A stretch of 64,000 nucleotides of DNA, from assembly GCF_014648655.1 (NCBI RefSeq), contig NZ_BMRN01000024.1, positions 1 to 64,000 of the forward strand. Reading direction: 5' to 3'. The notes below the pieces were generated by a model. That model did not search any database and was not told the DNA's origin. It saw only the letters and a list, made by a program, of their open reading frames with translations. How positions within the stretch are numbered: position 1 is the stretch's first letter; each line of letters begins with the position of its first letter. The stretch comes from Streptomyces atratus. GTDB taxonomy: Bacteria > Actinomycetota > Actinomycetes > Streptomycetales > Streptomycetaceae. Below, piece after piece: positions 31,988 to 40,855 of the stretch. A program made the translations under genes and the position numbers.

Positions 31988-32818
31988 TCAGAACTCCTCG
32001 TGGACCTCGGGATCCCCGCCGAACCGCTGCCGCGGCCCGGCCGAGATGCGGGCGAGCTCGTCCGCCGTCAGCTCGAATCCGAACAGGTCCAGGTTCTCGC
32101 GCTGCCGTCCCGGATCGGCCGACTTGGGGATCGGTACGGCACCGAGCTGGGTGTGCCAGCGCAGCACGGCCTGAGCGGGCGTCACACCGTGCGCGCCGGC
32201 GACGGCGGCCAGCTCCGGGGCGGCCGGCAGATCGCGCCCGCGGCCGAGCGGGCTCCAGCTCTCCGTGACGATGCCCCTGGCGGCGTGCGCGGACCGCAGT
32301 TCGTCCTGCGGCAGGCGCGGGTGCATCTCGATCTGGTTGACGGCCGGCAGCACCCCCGTCTCCTGCTCCAGCCGGTCGATCTGGGCCGCGGTGAAGTTGG
32401 AGACGCCGATCGAGCGCACCAGACCGTCCTCACGGAGCCGGATCAGCGCCTTCCAGGTGTCGACGTACCGATCGAGCCGGGGCAACGGCCAGTGGATGAG
32501 ATACAGATCCACGTACTCCAGCCCGAGATTGCGCCGCGACTCCTCGAACGACGCCAGCGTCGGCTCGTAACCGTGATGCCGGCCCGGGACCTTGGTGGTG
32601 ACGAAGACGTCCTCCCTCCGCACGCCGCTGCGGGCGATCCCGCGGCCGGTACCGGTCTCGTTGCCGTAGCTCAGTGCGGTGTCGACGAGCCGGTAGCCGA
32701 GGCCCAGTGCCCCGACGACGGCCTTCTCCGCCGCTTCGTCGCCCAACGGCCAGGTGCCGAGCCCGACGGCGGGAATGGTGCGGCCGTCGTTCAGGGTGCG
32801 AACCGGGGTCTCGGTCAT
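31988..32818 (-). CDS. Aldo/keto reductase (AKR5-like)
   Basis: 276 aa NADPH-dependent carbonyl reductase, (beta/alpha)8 barrel. Catalytic tetrad: Asp in RLVDTALSYGNE, Tyr of that segment, Lys in VTTKVPG, His in LIHWPLP. Cofactor segment IPKSADPGRQRENL is present. Related to 2,5-diketo-gluconate reductases, but the natural substrate is unknown. AAAAGGGAG precedes ATG 32818. Confidence 0.93.
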   Translation of the reverse strand: MTETPVRTLNDGRTIPAVGLGTWPLGDEAAEKAVVGALGLGYRLVDTALSYGNETGTGRGIARSGVRREDVFVTTKVPGRHHGYEPTLASFEESRRNLGLEYVDLYLIHWPLPRLDRYVDTWKALIRLREDGLVRSIGVSNFTAAQIDRLEQETGVLPAVNQIEMHPRLPQDELRSAHAARGIVTESWSPLGRGRDLPAAPELAAVAGAHGVTPAQAVLRWHTQLGAVPIPKSADPGRQRENLDLFGFELTADELARISAGPRQRFGGDPEVHEEF

Positions 32819-33025
32819 GATCTCCCTTTTCGTTCGGAAACCTTACTGGCCAGGGTAGGACGGACCGGGGCGCGAGACACGGACCGTGCGGGTGAGCCCG
32901 GCCCACAGCCCCACGGGCCCTGCGCAGTTGGGTGATGACCTCGTCTCCCCGGTCGTGGCCGTAGCCCCGCCGGATCAGGCCGAGGGTCGGGAGACCGGCC
33001 GGCGGGTTGCCGCTGCGAAGCCGGG

Positions 33026-33787
33026 TCAAGCGGCGTGGCCCCCGTCCACCGTCACCTCCGTACCCGTGATGTACGCCGCCTCGGCACTGGCCAAATAGGC
33101 GATCAGGGAAGCCACTTCGTCCACGGAGCCGAACCGGTTCAGTGCGGTCGCGGACAGCTGCCCGGCGGCGAGCGGGCCGTCGGCCGGGTTGAGGTCCGTG
33201 TCGACCGGGCCCGGCTGGACCAGGTTGACCGTGATGCCGCGCGGGCCGAGTTCGCGGGCGAGCGGCTTGGTCAGGCCGGCCAGCGCCGACTTGCTCATCG
33301 TGTAGAGGGTGGAGCCGGGACCGCCCGCGTGCCGGCTGAGAGCCGTGCCGAGGGAGATGATGCGGCCACCGTCCCCCATCAGCCCCGCCGCCGTGCGGCA
33401 GGCCAGGAAGACCGCCCGTACGTTGACCGCGAGCACCCGGTCGACGTCGGCGGGGGTGAGGCTTTCGATGGGGCCGAGGACGCCGATGCCCGCGTTGTTG
33501 ACCAGGATGTCGAGCCGGCCGAGCGTGTCGGCGGCACGGCGCACGGCCGCCGGGGCGGCATCCGGGTCGGCCGAGTCGGCGCGCAGCGCGATTCCGCGCC
33601 GGCCGTACGACTGGATCTTCTTGACGACCGCCTGCGCGCCGTCCTCGTCCCGCACGTATGTCAGCGCCACATCGGCGCCGTCCCGGGCCAGCCGCAGGGC
33701 GGTCGCGGCGCCGATGCCCCGGCTGCCGCCGGTGACGAGCGCGGCCCTGTTCGAGCCGGTGGTCGTGGTGGTGCTGGTCATGGTCAT
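33026..33787 (-). CDS. Short-chain dehydrogenase/reductase
   Basis: 253 aa. Classical SDR: TGGSRGIG cofactor loop, NNAGIG, catalytic Ser in SLGTALS, YTMSK (Tyr and Lys), and the closing GTEVTVDGGHAA. GGAGACCCACC precedes ATG 33787. It is similar to 3-oxoacyl-reductase-like SDRs; substrate unknown. Divergent from the DHFR-like gene. Confidence 0.92.
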   Translation of the reverse strand: MTMTSTTTTTGSNRAALVTGGSRGIGAATALRLARDGADVALTYVRDEDGAQAVVKKIQSYGRRGIALRADSADPDAAPAAVRRAADTLGRLDILVNNAGIGVLGPIESLTPADVDRVLAVNVRAVFLACRTAAGLMGDGGRIISLGTALSRHAGGPGSTLYTMSKSALAGLTKPLARELGPRGITVNLVQPGPVDTDLNPADGPLAAGQLSATALNRFGSVDEVASLIAYLASAEAAYITGTEVTVDGGHAA

Positions 33788-34034
33788 GGTGGGTCTCCTG
33801 GTCCGTGAGGCCGGGTCCTGCCCGGCGTCGGGTCCTTTGACGCCCAGGTCTTTCGACGCCCGGGTCTTTCGACATGGACAAGGAAAGATCTTCTGCGCGG
33901 CGGAAACCGGCGGGAATCGGACGCCCACCCCGATGCACCCGATAGCGGGGTTTCTGCCGGGTGGACCGATGAGTTCCGGACCAGAGTGGGGTCAGAAGGG
34001 GGAAGCGATCGATTTCCGGACCAGGAGAAGGACC

Positions 34035-34673
34035 ATGACGAAGCTGACTCTCACCACATTTCTCTCGCTCGACGGAGTCATGCAGGCGCCGGGCGGCCCC
34101 GACGAGGACACCGGCGGCGGGTTCGAGTACGGCGGCTGGCTCGTACCGTTCGCGGACGAGGGCATGGGGCAGTTCATGACCGAGGTGTTCGACCGGTGCG
34201 CCGCGTTTCTGCTGGGCCGCCGTACGTACGACATCTTCGCCGCGCACTGGCCCAAGGTGACCGACCCCGACGACCCGGTCGCCGGCCGCCTCAACCGGTA
34301 CCCCAAGTACGTCGTCTCGACCACCCTGGAGAAGGCGGACTGGCAGAACACGACCGTCATCTCCACCGATGTCGTCGAGGAGGTCGCCCGGATCAAGGAG
34401 CGGACGGACGGCGGCGAACTCCAGATCCACGGAAGTGGCGCCCTCGCCCGGTCCCTGATGGCGCATGACCTGATCGACGAGTACAACCTCCTCGTCCACC
34501 CGGTCGTGCTCGGCCGGGGCCGTCGGCTCTTCCCGGACGGCGGGCTGCCGACCGCCTTCGAACAGACCGGGGCACGCACGACCCCCAACGGCATCTCGAT
34601 CCACACCTACCGGCCCACCGGCCGCGCACAGTTCGGATCCTTCGCCCTTTCGACCCCTCAGCCGGAGACGTAG
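34035..34673 (+). CDS. Dihydrofolate reductase family (RibD C-terminal-like) protein
   Basis: 212 aa. RibD_C/YyaP-type fold: TTFLSLDGVMQAPGGPDED, FLLGRRTYDIFAAHWP, KYVVSTTLEKADWQNTTVIS, LQIHGSGALARSLM, DEYNLLVHPVVLGRGRRLFP. Probably an NADPH-dependent reductase; members are common orphan genes in actinobacteria. AGGAGAAGGA upstream fixes ATG 34035. Confidence 0.9.
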   Translation: MTKLTLTTFLSLDGVMQAPGGPDEDTGGGFEYGGWLVPFADEGMGQFMTEVFDRCAAFLLGRRTYDIFAAHWPKVTDPDDPVAGRLNRYPKYVVSTTLEKADWQNTTVISTDVVEEVARIKERTDGGELQIHGSGALARSLMAHDLIDEYNLLVHPVVLGRGRRLFPDGGLPTAFEQTGARTTPNGISIHTYRPTGRAQFGSFALSTPQPET

Positions 34674-34861
34674 CGCATCGCCGGCGCCGCGGGCCCGGGG
34701 ATGCCGGACAGGCCGACGGCGAAGCACGGGACGAACGTCGGGACGGGTATTCCCCGGGCCGGGCACTGCCCGGTACGGTGATCGGTCCGCGTGTGAGCCG
34801 CCGAAGTCTCCACAGCGTTCCCGCATCATTCCCGCCGTGGAGAACCAGGAGAACCGGCCAG

Positions 34862-35785
34862 GTGTCCTCGATCGCCGTACCCGCCCTCGCCCCGCCGCGC
34901 CGTGCCTGGCTCACGGATCTGCCGGTGCTCCTCGTGGCGGTCGTCCGGGGCTCCAGCTACCTCGCGGCGAAGGGCATCACCACCACGCAGACCGTCGTCG
35001 CCGTCCTCGTACTCCGCTTCGCCGTCGTGCTGCCCGTGCTGGCCGTGGCCGGCCGGCGAAAGCTGCGGGCGCTCAGCGCGGCGCAGTGGCGGGGGGCCGG
35101 ACTGCTGGGCCTGGTCCTCAGCGGGATCTTCCTGGTGGAGACGTACGGCGTCGTGCACACCTCGGCGACCAACGCCGGGCTCATCATCAGCCTCACCATG
35201 ATCTTCACCCCGCTCGCCGAGGCCGCCGTCACCCGCGTCCGGCCACCCAGGGCCTTCCTCGCCGCCGCCGGGCTCTCGGTGGCCGGTGTGGCGCTGCTGA
35301 CCCAGGGCGGCGGATTCACCGCCCCGTCGGCGGGCGATCTGCTGATGCTGGTGGCCGCCCTCGCCCGTACCGTGCATGTGCTGCTGATGGCCCGCATCAA
35401 GTCGGTGCAGGGGGCGGACTCGCTGTCGCTGACCACGGTCCAGCTCGGCAGTGCGGTCGCCGTCTTCGCCGTGCTCGCCGCCGTGCCCGGCACCGGCGAG
35501 GCGCCGTGGACCGTGGCCGCCGGGTTCGGCGTCCGGGAGTGGGGCGGGCTGCTCTTCCTCTCCGTCTTCTGCACGCTCTTCGCCTTCTTCGTACAGATGT
35601 GGTCGGTACGCCTCACCTCGCCGTCCCGGGTCAGCCTGCTGCTCGGTACGGAACCGCTGTGGGCCGCCGCCGTGGGCATCGCGATCGGCGGTGAACGGCT
35701 CGGCGTCCTCGGCATGGTGGGCGGGGTCCTGGTCATGGTGGGGACCGGCTGGGGCCGCCGGGCGGTGACTCCGGCTGCTCCTTGA
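34862..35785 (+). CDS. EamA/DMT-family transporter
   Basis: 307 aa with ten predicted membrane helices in two EamA halves: GSSYLAAKGITTTQTVVAVL, GVVHTSATNAGLIISLTMIF, SPSRVSLLLGTEPLWAAAVG, GVLGMVGGVLVMVGTGWG. Exports or imports small metabolites; the substrate is not predictable. GTG 34862 has AGGAG about 9 bases upstream. Confidence 0.88.
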   Translation: MSSIAVPALAPPRRAWLTDLPVLLVAVVRGSSYLAAKGITTTQTVVAVLVLRFAVVLPVLAVAGRRKLRALSAAQWRGAGLLGLVLSGIFLVETYGVVHTSATNAGLIISLTMIFTPLAEAAVTRVRPPRAFLAAAGLSVAGVALLTQGGGFTAPSAGDLLMLVAALARTVHVLLMARIKSVQGADSLSLTTVQLGSAVAVFAVLAAVPGTGEAPWTVAAGFGVREWGGLLFLSVFCTLFAFFVQMWSVRLTSPSRVSLLLGTEPLWAAAVGIAIGGERLGVLGMVGGVLVMVGTGWGRRAVTPAAP

Positions 35786-35920
35786 GCCGGTCGGCCGCCG
35801 CACCACCGCCCAAAACCGGAACCCCGACCACCGGACTGCCGCACTCCGCCGAAAGTCTCGCGTTCCGCAACTTTGGTGGCTCCCTGCGCCCGAACGCCCG
35901 GAACGCGTGCCTGACCTGGG

Positions 35921-35926
35921 TAGTTT
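35921..35926 (+). promoter_or_regulatory. -10 box of leaderless kinase gene
   Basis: TAGTTT six bases before ATG 35933; no ribosome site lies between. The -35 box is not clear. Confidence 0.45.
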
Positions 35927-35932
35927 TGTCGT

Positions 35933-37150
35933 ATGACGCGTACGGAGTACCCCTGGCTGCTGCCCTCGGCGATGGCCGACCCCGAGCTGCCCGGTGACCA
36001 GGGCGGCCGCTCGCGACGCACCGTGCGGGACTGGATCGTCGACATCACCGCCTTCCTCTTCGCGGCGGGAATCGGTCTGCTCGCGGCGGCGACGATCGAG
36101 GCCGACCGCACCACCTCCGACGGCGTCCTCTTCGTCGACTGCCTGATCGGGGTCGTCGCCTGCTGCGCCCTGTGGGTTCGGCGGCGTTGGCCGGTCGGCG
36201 TCGCGGTGGGCCTGATTCTGGTCTCCACCGTCGAACCCGTCGCGTCCGGGGCCTTGCTCGTGGCGCTGTTCGGTGTCGCCGTGCACCGGCCGTTCCGCCC
36301 CGCGGCGGCCATCGGGGCGCTCGCTCTGGTCACTGCCCCCGTGCAGCCGTATCTACGCCCCGACCCGGGCAGCTCGCTCATCGAATCGACGGTCGTCGGT
36401 GTGCTGCTGTCCCTGCTGGTGCTCAGCTGGGGCATGGTCGTACGGTCCAGGCGCCAGCTCGTCGTCACGCTCCGGGAGCGGGCCCGCCGGGCCGAGACCG
36501 AGGCCGGGCTGCGCGCCGAGCAGGCGCAGCGGCTGGCCCGCGAGGCCATCGCCCGCGAGATGCACGATGTCCTCGCCCACCGGCTGACCCTCCTCAGCGT
36601 CCACGCGGGCGCCCTCGAATTCCGCCCCGACGCACCCCCGGCCGAGGTGGCGCGGGCCGCCGGGGTCATCCGGGACAGCGCGCACGAGGCCCTTCAGGAC
36701 CTCCGCGAGATCATCGGCGTCCTGCGCAGCCCCGGTGAGAGCGACGGCGACCGGCCGCAGCCCACCCTCGCCACGCTGGACGAGCTGATCGCCGAGTCCC
36801 GTCTCGCCGGTATGAAGGTCACCCTCGACAGCGGCATCACCGACCCTGCCGCGGCCCCTGCCGCCACCGGCCGCACGGTCTACCGCATCGCCCAGGAGGG
36901 CCTGACCAACGCCCGTAAACACGCACCCGGCGCCGAGGTCACCGTCATGGTCACCGGCGGCCCGGGCGACGGACTCACCATCGAGGTACGCAATCCGGCG
37001 CCCACCGAACCGTTCGAGCAGGTCCCCGGCTCCGGCCAGGGGCTCATCGGCCTCACGGAACGCGCCACCCTGGCCGGCGGCCACCTCGACCACGGGCCGG
37101 CGCCGGACGGCGGTTTCGGCATCCGCGCCTGGCTGCCGTGGTCGCCCTGA
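35933..37150 (+). CDS. NarL-system sensor histidine kinase
   Basis: 405 aa. N-terminal membrane block of about six helices (33-170), a coiled-coil linker (180-205), HisKA_3 with H211 (AREMHDVLAHRL) and an HATPase domain (IAQEGLTNARKHAPG, GQGLIGLTERATLAGG). Typical DesK-like membrane-sensing kinase. The response regulator follows 73 bp downstream with its own probable promoter. Confidence 0.93.
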   Translation: MTRTEYPWLLPSAMADPELPGDQGGRSRRTVRDWIVDITAFLFAAGIGLLAAATIEADRTTSDGVLFVDCLIGVVACCALWVRRRWPVGVAVGLILVSTVEPVASGALLVALFGVAVHRPFRPAAAIGALALVTAPVQPYLRPDPGSSLIESTVVGVLLSLLVLSWGMVVRSRRQLVVTLRERARRAETEAGLRAEQAQRLAREAIAREMHDVLAHRLTLLSVHAGALEFRPDAPPAEVARAAGVIRDSAHEALQDLREIIGVLRSPGESDGDRPQPTLATLDELIAESRLAGMKVTLDSGITDPAAAPAATGRTVYRIAQEGLTNARKHAPGAEVTVMVTGGPGDGLTIEVRNPAPTEPFEQVPGSGQGLIGLTERATLAGGHLDHGPAPDGGFGIRAWLPWSP

Positions 37151-37210
37151 CCGCCGGACGGTCCGGGGCGGACGCAAGGATTCCCGGCGCATCCGGTGTC
37201 CGGACCTGAC

Positions 37211-37216
37211 TACGGT
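37211..37216 (+). promoter_or_regulatory. -10 box of leaderless response regulator gene
   Basis: TACGGT seven bases before ATG 37224 with no ribosome site. Confidence 0.45.
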
Positions 37217-37223
37217 TGGCGTC

Positions 37224-37958
37224 ATGACCGCCCCGACCCCCATGGATCCCGTGGCCCAGCCCGTCCGGCTGCTCATCGTCGACGACGACCCGCTCGTACG
37301 GGCCGGTCTCGCTCTCATGCTCGGCGGCGCCGACGACATCGACATCGTGGGGGAGGCGGCCGACGGTTCCGAGGTCGCGGATCTCGTCGACCGGCTCCGC
37401 CCCGATGTGGTGCTGATGGACATCCGGATGCCGACCATGGACGGGCTGACGGCGACGGAGGCACTGCGGACCCGTCCCGATGCTCCGGAGGTCATCGTCC
37501 TGACGACGTTCCACGCCGACGAACAGGTGCTGCGGGCCATCCGCGCCGGAGCCGCCGGCTTTGTCCTGAAGGACACCTCTCCGGCCCGGATCGTCGACTC
37601 GGTGCGGCGGGTGGCGGCCGGTGATCCGGTGCTGTCGCCCGCGGTGACCCGCAGGCTCATGGCCCGCGCCGCCGGGACCGGGCCCGGGGGCGGCCGGGAC
37701 GGCCGGGTGGACCGCGCCGACCGGGCACGACGGCGGATCGCCACGCTCGCCGACCGGGAACGCGAGGTCGCGATCGCCGTCGGACGCGGCCGCTCCAACG
37801 CCGAGATCGCCGCCGCGCTCTATCTGAGCGTGGCGACCGTGAAGACGCAGGTGTCCCGGATCCTGGCCAGATTCGATTTCAACAACCGTGTCCAGATCGC
37901 GCTGTTGGTGTACGACGCGGGCCTGCTGGACGACGACGGCGCAGGCCCGGCGGCATAG
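37224..37958 (+). CDS. NarL/FixJ-type response regulator
   Basis: 244 aa. Receiver with D20-D22, phosphoacceptor D66 (VLMDIRMP) and K in FVLKDTS, a Gly/Arg-rich linker, then a LuxR helix-turn-helix (LADREREVAIAVGRGRSNAE, VATVKTQVSRIL). Partner of the kinase at 35933; targets unknown. Confidence 0.93.
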   Translation: MTAPTPMDPVAQPVRLLIVDDDPLVRAGLALMLGGADDIDIVGEAADGSEVADLVDRLRPDVVLMDIRMPTMDGLTATEALRTRPDAPEVIVLTTFHADEQVLRAIRAGAAGFVLKDTSPARIVDSVRRVAAGDPVLSPAVTRRLMARAAGTGPGGGRDGRVDRADRARRRIATLADREREVAIAVGRGRSNAEIAAALYLSVATVKTQVSRILARFDFNNRVQIALLVYDAGLLDDDGAGPAA

Positions 37959-38013
37959 GCTGAACCGGTCGATCGCGAGCGATCGAGCCGATCAGACCGG
38001 GAGGGGCGATCCC

Positions 38014-39204
38014 ATGTCCGATGCCAGTAGCCACGTCGATGTCGATCTGCGCGGGGTCAAGGACTTCACCGCGAATCCCTATCCGTACTACGAGAAGCTG
38101 CGCGCCGCAGGTCCCGTGCACACCATCCGTACCGACGAATTCGAGCGGATCTGGCTTGTGGTCGGGTACGACGAGGGCCGCGCGGCCCTCGCCGACCAGC
38201 GGCTCGGCAAGGAGTGGCAGGGGCTGGTGGACCGGCCCGAGGGGAACGACCCGATCTTCGCCAACATGCTGGAGCTGGACGCACCCCACCACACCCGGCT
38301 GCGCAAACTCGTCACCCGGGAGTTCACCGCACGCCGGGTCGAGGCCCTGCGCCCGCGCGTCCAGCAGATCACCGATGAACTCCTCGACGCGATGGTGCCC
38401 GCCGGGCGCGCCGATCTCGTGGACGCGCTCGCCTTCCCGCTGCCCATGACCGTCATCTGCGAACTGATCGGTGTGCCGGACCTGGACCGGAACACCTTCC
38501 GCAGACTGTCGAACGGCGTCGTCATTCCGTCCACGCCGGAGCAGGAGGGCGAGGCGGTGGCCGCCATGGGCGCGTACCTCGCCGAGCTCATCGAGGACAA
38601 GCGGTGCTCGCCCGGTGACGACCTGATGAGCGCCCTGGTCAGGGCACGTGACGAGGAGGGGGACGGGCTGTCGCCCGACGAGCTCGTGGGCATGGCCTTC
38701 CTGCTGCTCGTCGCCGGCCATGAGACCACGGTCAACCTGATCTCCAACGGGGTACGGGCATTGCTTCACCACCCGGACCAACTGGCCGCACTTCGTGCCG
38801 ACTTCGGCCTGATCGACGGCGCGGTCGAGGAGATGCTGCGCTATGACGGACCGGTGGAGACCGCCACGTTCCGCTTCCCCCGCGAACCGGTCGAGATCGG
38901 GCAGAGGGTCGTTCCGGCGGGCGAGCCGGTTCTGATCTCGCTGGCCGGAGCCGACCGCGACCCCGGCCGCTATCCGGAACCGGACCGCTTCGACATCCGC
39001 CGCGACGCCCAGGGCCATCTGGCCTTCGGGCACGGCCTGCACTTCTGTCTGGGAGCGCCGCTGGCCCGGATGGAGGGCCGGATCGCGATCCGTACGCTGC
39101 TGGAGCGGTGCCCTCGTCTCGCACTGGACGTGGACGCCGGGGAGCCGGACTGGCTCCCCGGGATGCTGATCCGTGGGGTCCGCGAACTGCCCGTCCGCTG
39201 GTGA
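38014..39204 (+). CDS. Cytochrome P450 (CYP107-like)
   Basis: 396 aa soluble monooxygenase. Oxygen-activation motif AGHET (A234-T238), ExxR in VEEMLR, and heme-ligand loop FGHGLHFCLG with Cys C345. Bacterial class I type needing ferredoxin partners, none of which is nearby. ATG 38014 has GGGAGGGG upstream. A thioesterase gene follows 16 bp after the stop, suggesting an operon. Substrate unknown. Confidence 0.94.
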   Translation: MSDASSHVDVDLRGVKDFTANPYPYYEKLRAAGPVHTIRTDEFERIWLVVGYDEGRAALADQRLGKEWQGLVDRPEGNDPIFANMLELDAPHHTRLRKLVTREFTARRVEALRPRVQQITDELLDAMVPAGRADLVDALAFPLPMTVICELIGVPDLDRNTFRRLSNGVVIPSTPEQEGEAVAAMGAYLAELIEDKRCSPGDDLMSALVRARDEEGDGLSPDELVGMAFLLLVAGHETTVNLISNGVRALLHHPDQLAALRADFGLIDGAVEEMLRYDGPVETATFRFPREPVEIGQRVVPAGEPVLISLAGADRDPGRYPEPDRFDIRRDAQGHLAFGHGLHFCLGAPLARMEGRIAIRTLLERCPRLALDVDAGEPDWLPGMLIRGVRELPVRW

Positions 39205-39220
39205 GGTAAGAAGATCTGTC

Positions 39221-39640
39221 ATGACCGGACTCGATTTGCAGATGGCGCGGAAGGTCCTCGACAGCCAGCCGTTCAGCGGGCTCGTCGGGGCGCGGATCAC
39301 CGCCTTCGGGGATGGATCCGCCACACTCGAAGTGGACATCCGTCAGGAACTCCGGCAGCAGAACGGCTTTCTGCACGGCGGAGTCCTGGCCTACGCCGCC
39401 GACAACTCGATCACCTTCGCCGCCGGGACGACCCTCGGCCCGGCCGTGCTGACCGGCGGTTTCTCCATCCAGTACATACGGCCCGCCACCGGCCGCACGC
39501 TCATCGCCCAAGCCGATGTCGTGCACACCGGCCGCCGTCAGGCCGTGGTCCGCTGCGAGCTGTTCGCCGCGGGGGAGGACGGGGCGAAGACCCTCTGCGC
39601 GGTAGCCCAGGGGACCGTACTGTCCGCCACACCGTCTTGA
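39221..39640 (+). CDS. PaaI-like hotdog thioesterase
   Basis: 139 aa single hotdog domain: the QQNGFLHGGVLAYAADN loop with active-site Asn/His-Gly-Gly, and GGFSIQYIRPATGRTL. Likely hydrolyses an acyl- or aryl-CoA. The nearest ribosome-like site is GAGG about 15 bases upstream of ATG 39221, so translation may be coupled to the P450. Convergent with the Gfo/Idh gene. Confidence 0.88.
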   Translation: MTGLDLQMARKVLDSQPFSGLVGARITAFGDGSATLEVDIRQELRQQNGFLHGGVLAYAADNSITFAAGTTLGPAVLTGGFSIQYIRPATGRTLIAQADVVHTGRRQAVVRCELFAAGEDGAKTLCAVAQGTVLSATPS

Positions 39641-39679
39641 AGTGCCTTGACCGCGCCCCGGCGCTCGGCCGGCGGCAGC

Positions 39680-40717
39680 TCATCCCGCGGCGCGAGCGCC
39701 GGACCGGACGGCTGCTGCGTCGGCGATCTCCGCGATCTGCACGGGGCGCCGCTCCCGGCGGGACACCTCGCACGCCTCCGCGATCAACAGCGCGTACCAC
39801 GCTTCCCGCCCGTCGCACGGATTGGGCAGTTCGCCCCGCACCACCCGTACGAACGCGTTCAGTTCCGCCTCGTACGCCGGGGCGAACCGCTCCAGGAAGC
39901 CGGGCCAGGGGCTGAGCGGTGCGGCGGGGCCCTGCGGCTCCGCCGAGGTGACCGGCGTCCGGTCGTCCAGGCCGACCGTGATCTGGTCCAGTTCGCCCGC
40001 CAGTTCCATCCGTACGTCATAACCGGCGCCGTTGCAGCGGGTGGCCGTCGCCGTGGCCAGGGTGCCGTCGTCGAGGGTCAGCAGGGCCGCCGCCGTGTCG
40101 ACGTCGTCGGCCGCCCGGAACATCTCGGGCCCGGCATCCGATCCGGTGGCATACACCTCGGTGACCTCGCGGCCCGTCACCCACCGCAGCATGTCGAAGT
40201 CATGGACCAGACAGTCCCGGTACAGCCCGCCGGAGAGCGGCAGATACGCGGCGGGCGGCGGTGCGGGGTCCATGGTCATCGCCCGTACGGTGTGCAGCCT
40301 GCCCAGCGCCCCCGCCCGCACGGCGGCGCGCGCCGCTTTGTACCCCGCGTCGAACCTGCGCATGAAGCCCAGTTGGAGGACGCTCCCCGCCCGGTCGACC
40401 TCGCACAGCGCGCTCAGTGTCCCCGGCAGGTCCAGTGCGATCGGTTTCTCGCAGAACGCGGGCAGTCCCGCGCGTGCGGCCCGCCCGATCAGTTCCGCGT
40501 GCGCCGAAGTGGCCGAGGCGATCACCACGGCGTCCACCCCCGCGCCGAACATCTCGGCGGCGCTGTCCGCGACCGTGGCGCCGACGCGGTCCGCGGCCTC
40601 GGAGGCCCGAGCCCGGTCGGTGTCCATCACCACCAGGGCGTCCACCGCGGGATGGCGGGCCAGCACGCCCGCGTGGAAGGAACCGATCCGGCCGGTGCCG
40701 ATGAGTCCGATACGCAT
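39680..40717 (-). CDS. Gfo/Idh/MocA-family oxidoreductase (inositol dehydrogenase-like)
   Basis: 345 aa. Rossmann NAD-binding start RIGLIGTGRIGSFHAGVL, the EKP motif (FCEKPIALDL) with catalytic Lys, GFMRRFDAGYKAA, and GGLYRDCLVHDFDMLRWVTG with the conserved Asp/His pair. Family members oxidise inositols or sugars; this is close in look to inositol 2-dehydrogenases. Divergent from the GntR regulator and the sugar ABC operon. The shared intergenic region has two TGTCCxGACA palindromes, so it is probably in the same regulon. Confidence 0.9.
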   Translation of the reverse strand: MRIGLIGTGRIGSFHAGVLARHPAVDALVVMDTDRARASEAADRVGATVADSAAEMFGAGVDAVVIASATSAHAELIGRAARAGLPAFCEKPIALDLPGTLSALCEVDRAGSVLQLGFMRRFDAGYKAARAAVRAGALGRLHTVRAMTMDPAPPPAAYLPLSGGLYRDCLVHDFDMLRWVTGREVTEVYATGSDAGPEMFRAADDVDTAAALLTLDDGTLATATATRCNGAGYDVRMELAGELDQITVGLDDRTPVTSAEPQGPAAPLSPWPGFLERFAPAYEAELNAFVRVVRGELPNPCDGREAWYALLIAEACEVSRRERRPVQIAEIADAAAVRSGARAAG

Positions 40718-40757
40718 GGACCCAACGTGCCGCCCACCGACTGCTCTGTCAACTATA

Positions 40758-40804
40758 TGTCCTGACAAAGTGAGGGTTTGTTCGGTGTTCATGCTGTCCG
40801 GACA
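40758..40804. promoter_or_regulatory. Paired palindromes between oxidoreductase and GntR genes
   Basis: TGTCCTGACA (40758-40767) and TGTCCGGACA (40795-40804, a perfect palindrome) are 37 bp apart in the divergent intergenic region. They are good candidates for the GntR-type regulator's operators. TATAGT on the minus strand (40752-40757) abuts the first one. Confidence 0.6.
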
Positions 40805-40843
40805 ACAGGACGACCTGACTACCGGAGGTTCTGACGTGAGGGA

Positions 40844-40849
40844 TACCCT
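40844..40849 (+). promoter_or_regulatory. -10 box of leaderless GntR gene
   Basis: TACCCT six bases before GTG 40856. A GGAGG at 40823-40827 serves only an out-of-frame GTG. Confidence 0.4.
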
Positions 40850-40855
40850 CCACGC

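Noticed and set aside
32430..34829. 799-codon minus-strand open frame across aldo/keto reductase, SDR and DHFR-like genes
   Set aside because: Out of frame with all three recognisable proteins and made of biased composition; a GC-rich shadow.
34826..36669. Minus-strand frames opposite the EamA transporter and sensor kinase
   Set aside because: Low-complexity His/Gly/Asp/Gln or Ser/Arg/Thr composition with no family signal.
37888..39640. Biosynthetic gene cluster suggested by P450 plus thioesterase
   Set aside because: No polyketide, peptide, terpene or other core biosynthetic gene nearby; the pair stands alone.
40836..40850. GTG with GGAGG at 40823 as start of the GntR gene
   Set aside because: Out of frame with the GntR protein; the in-frame start is GTG 40856, probably leaderless.
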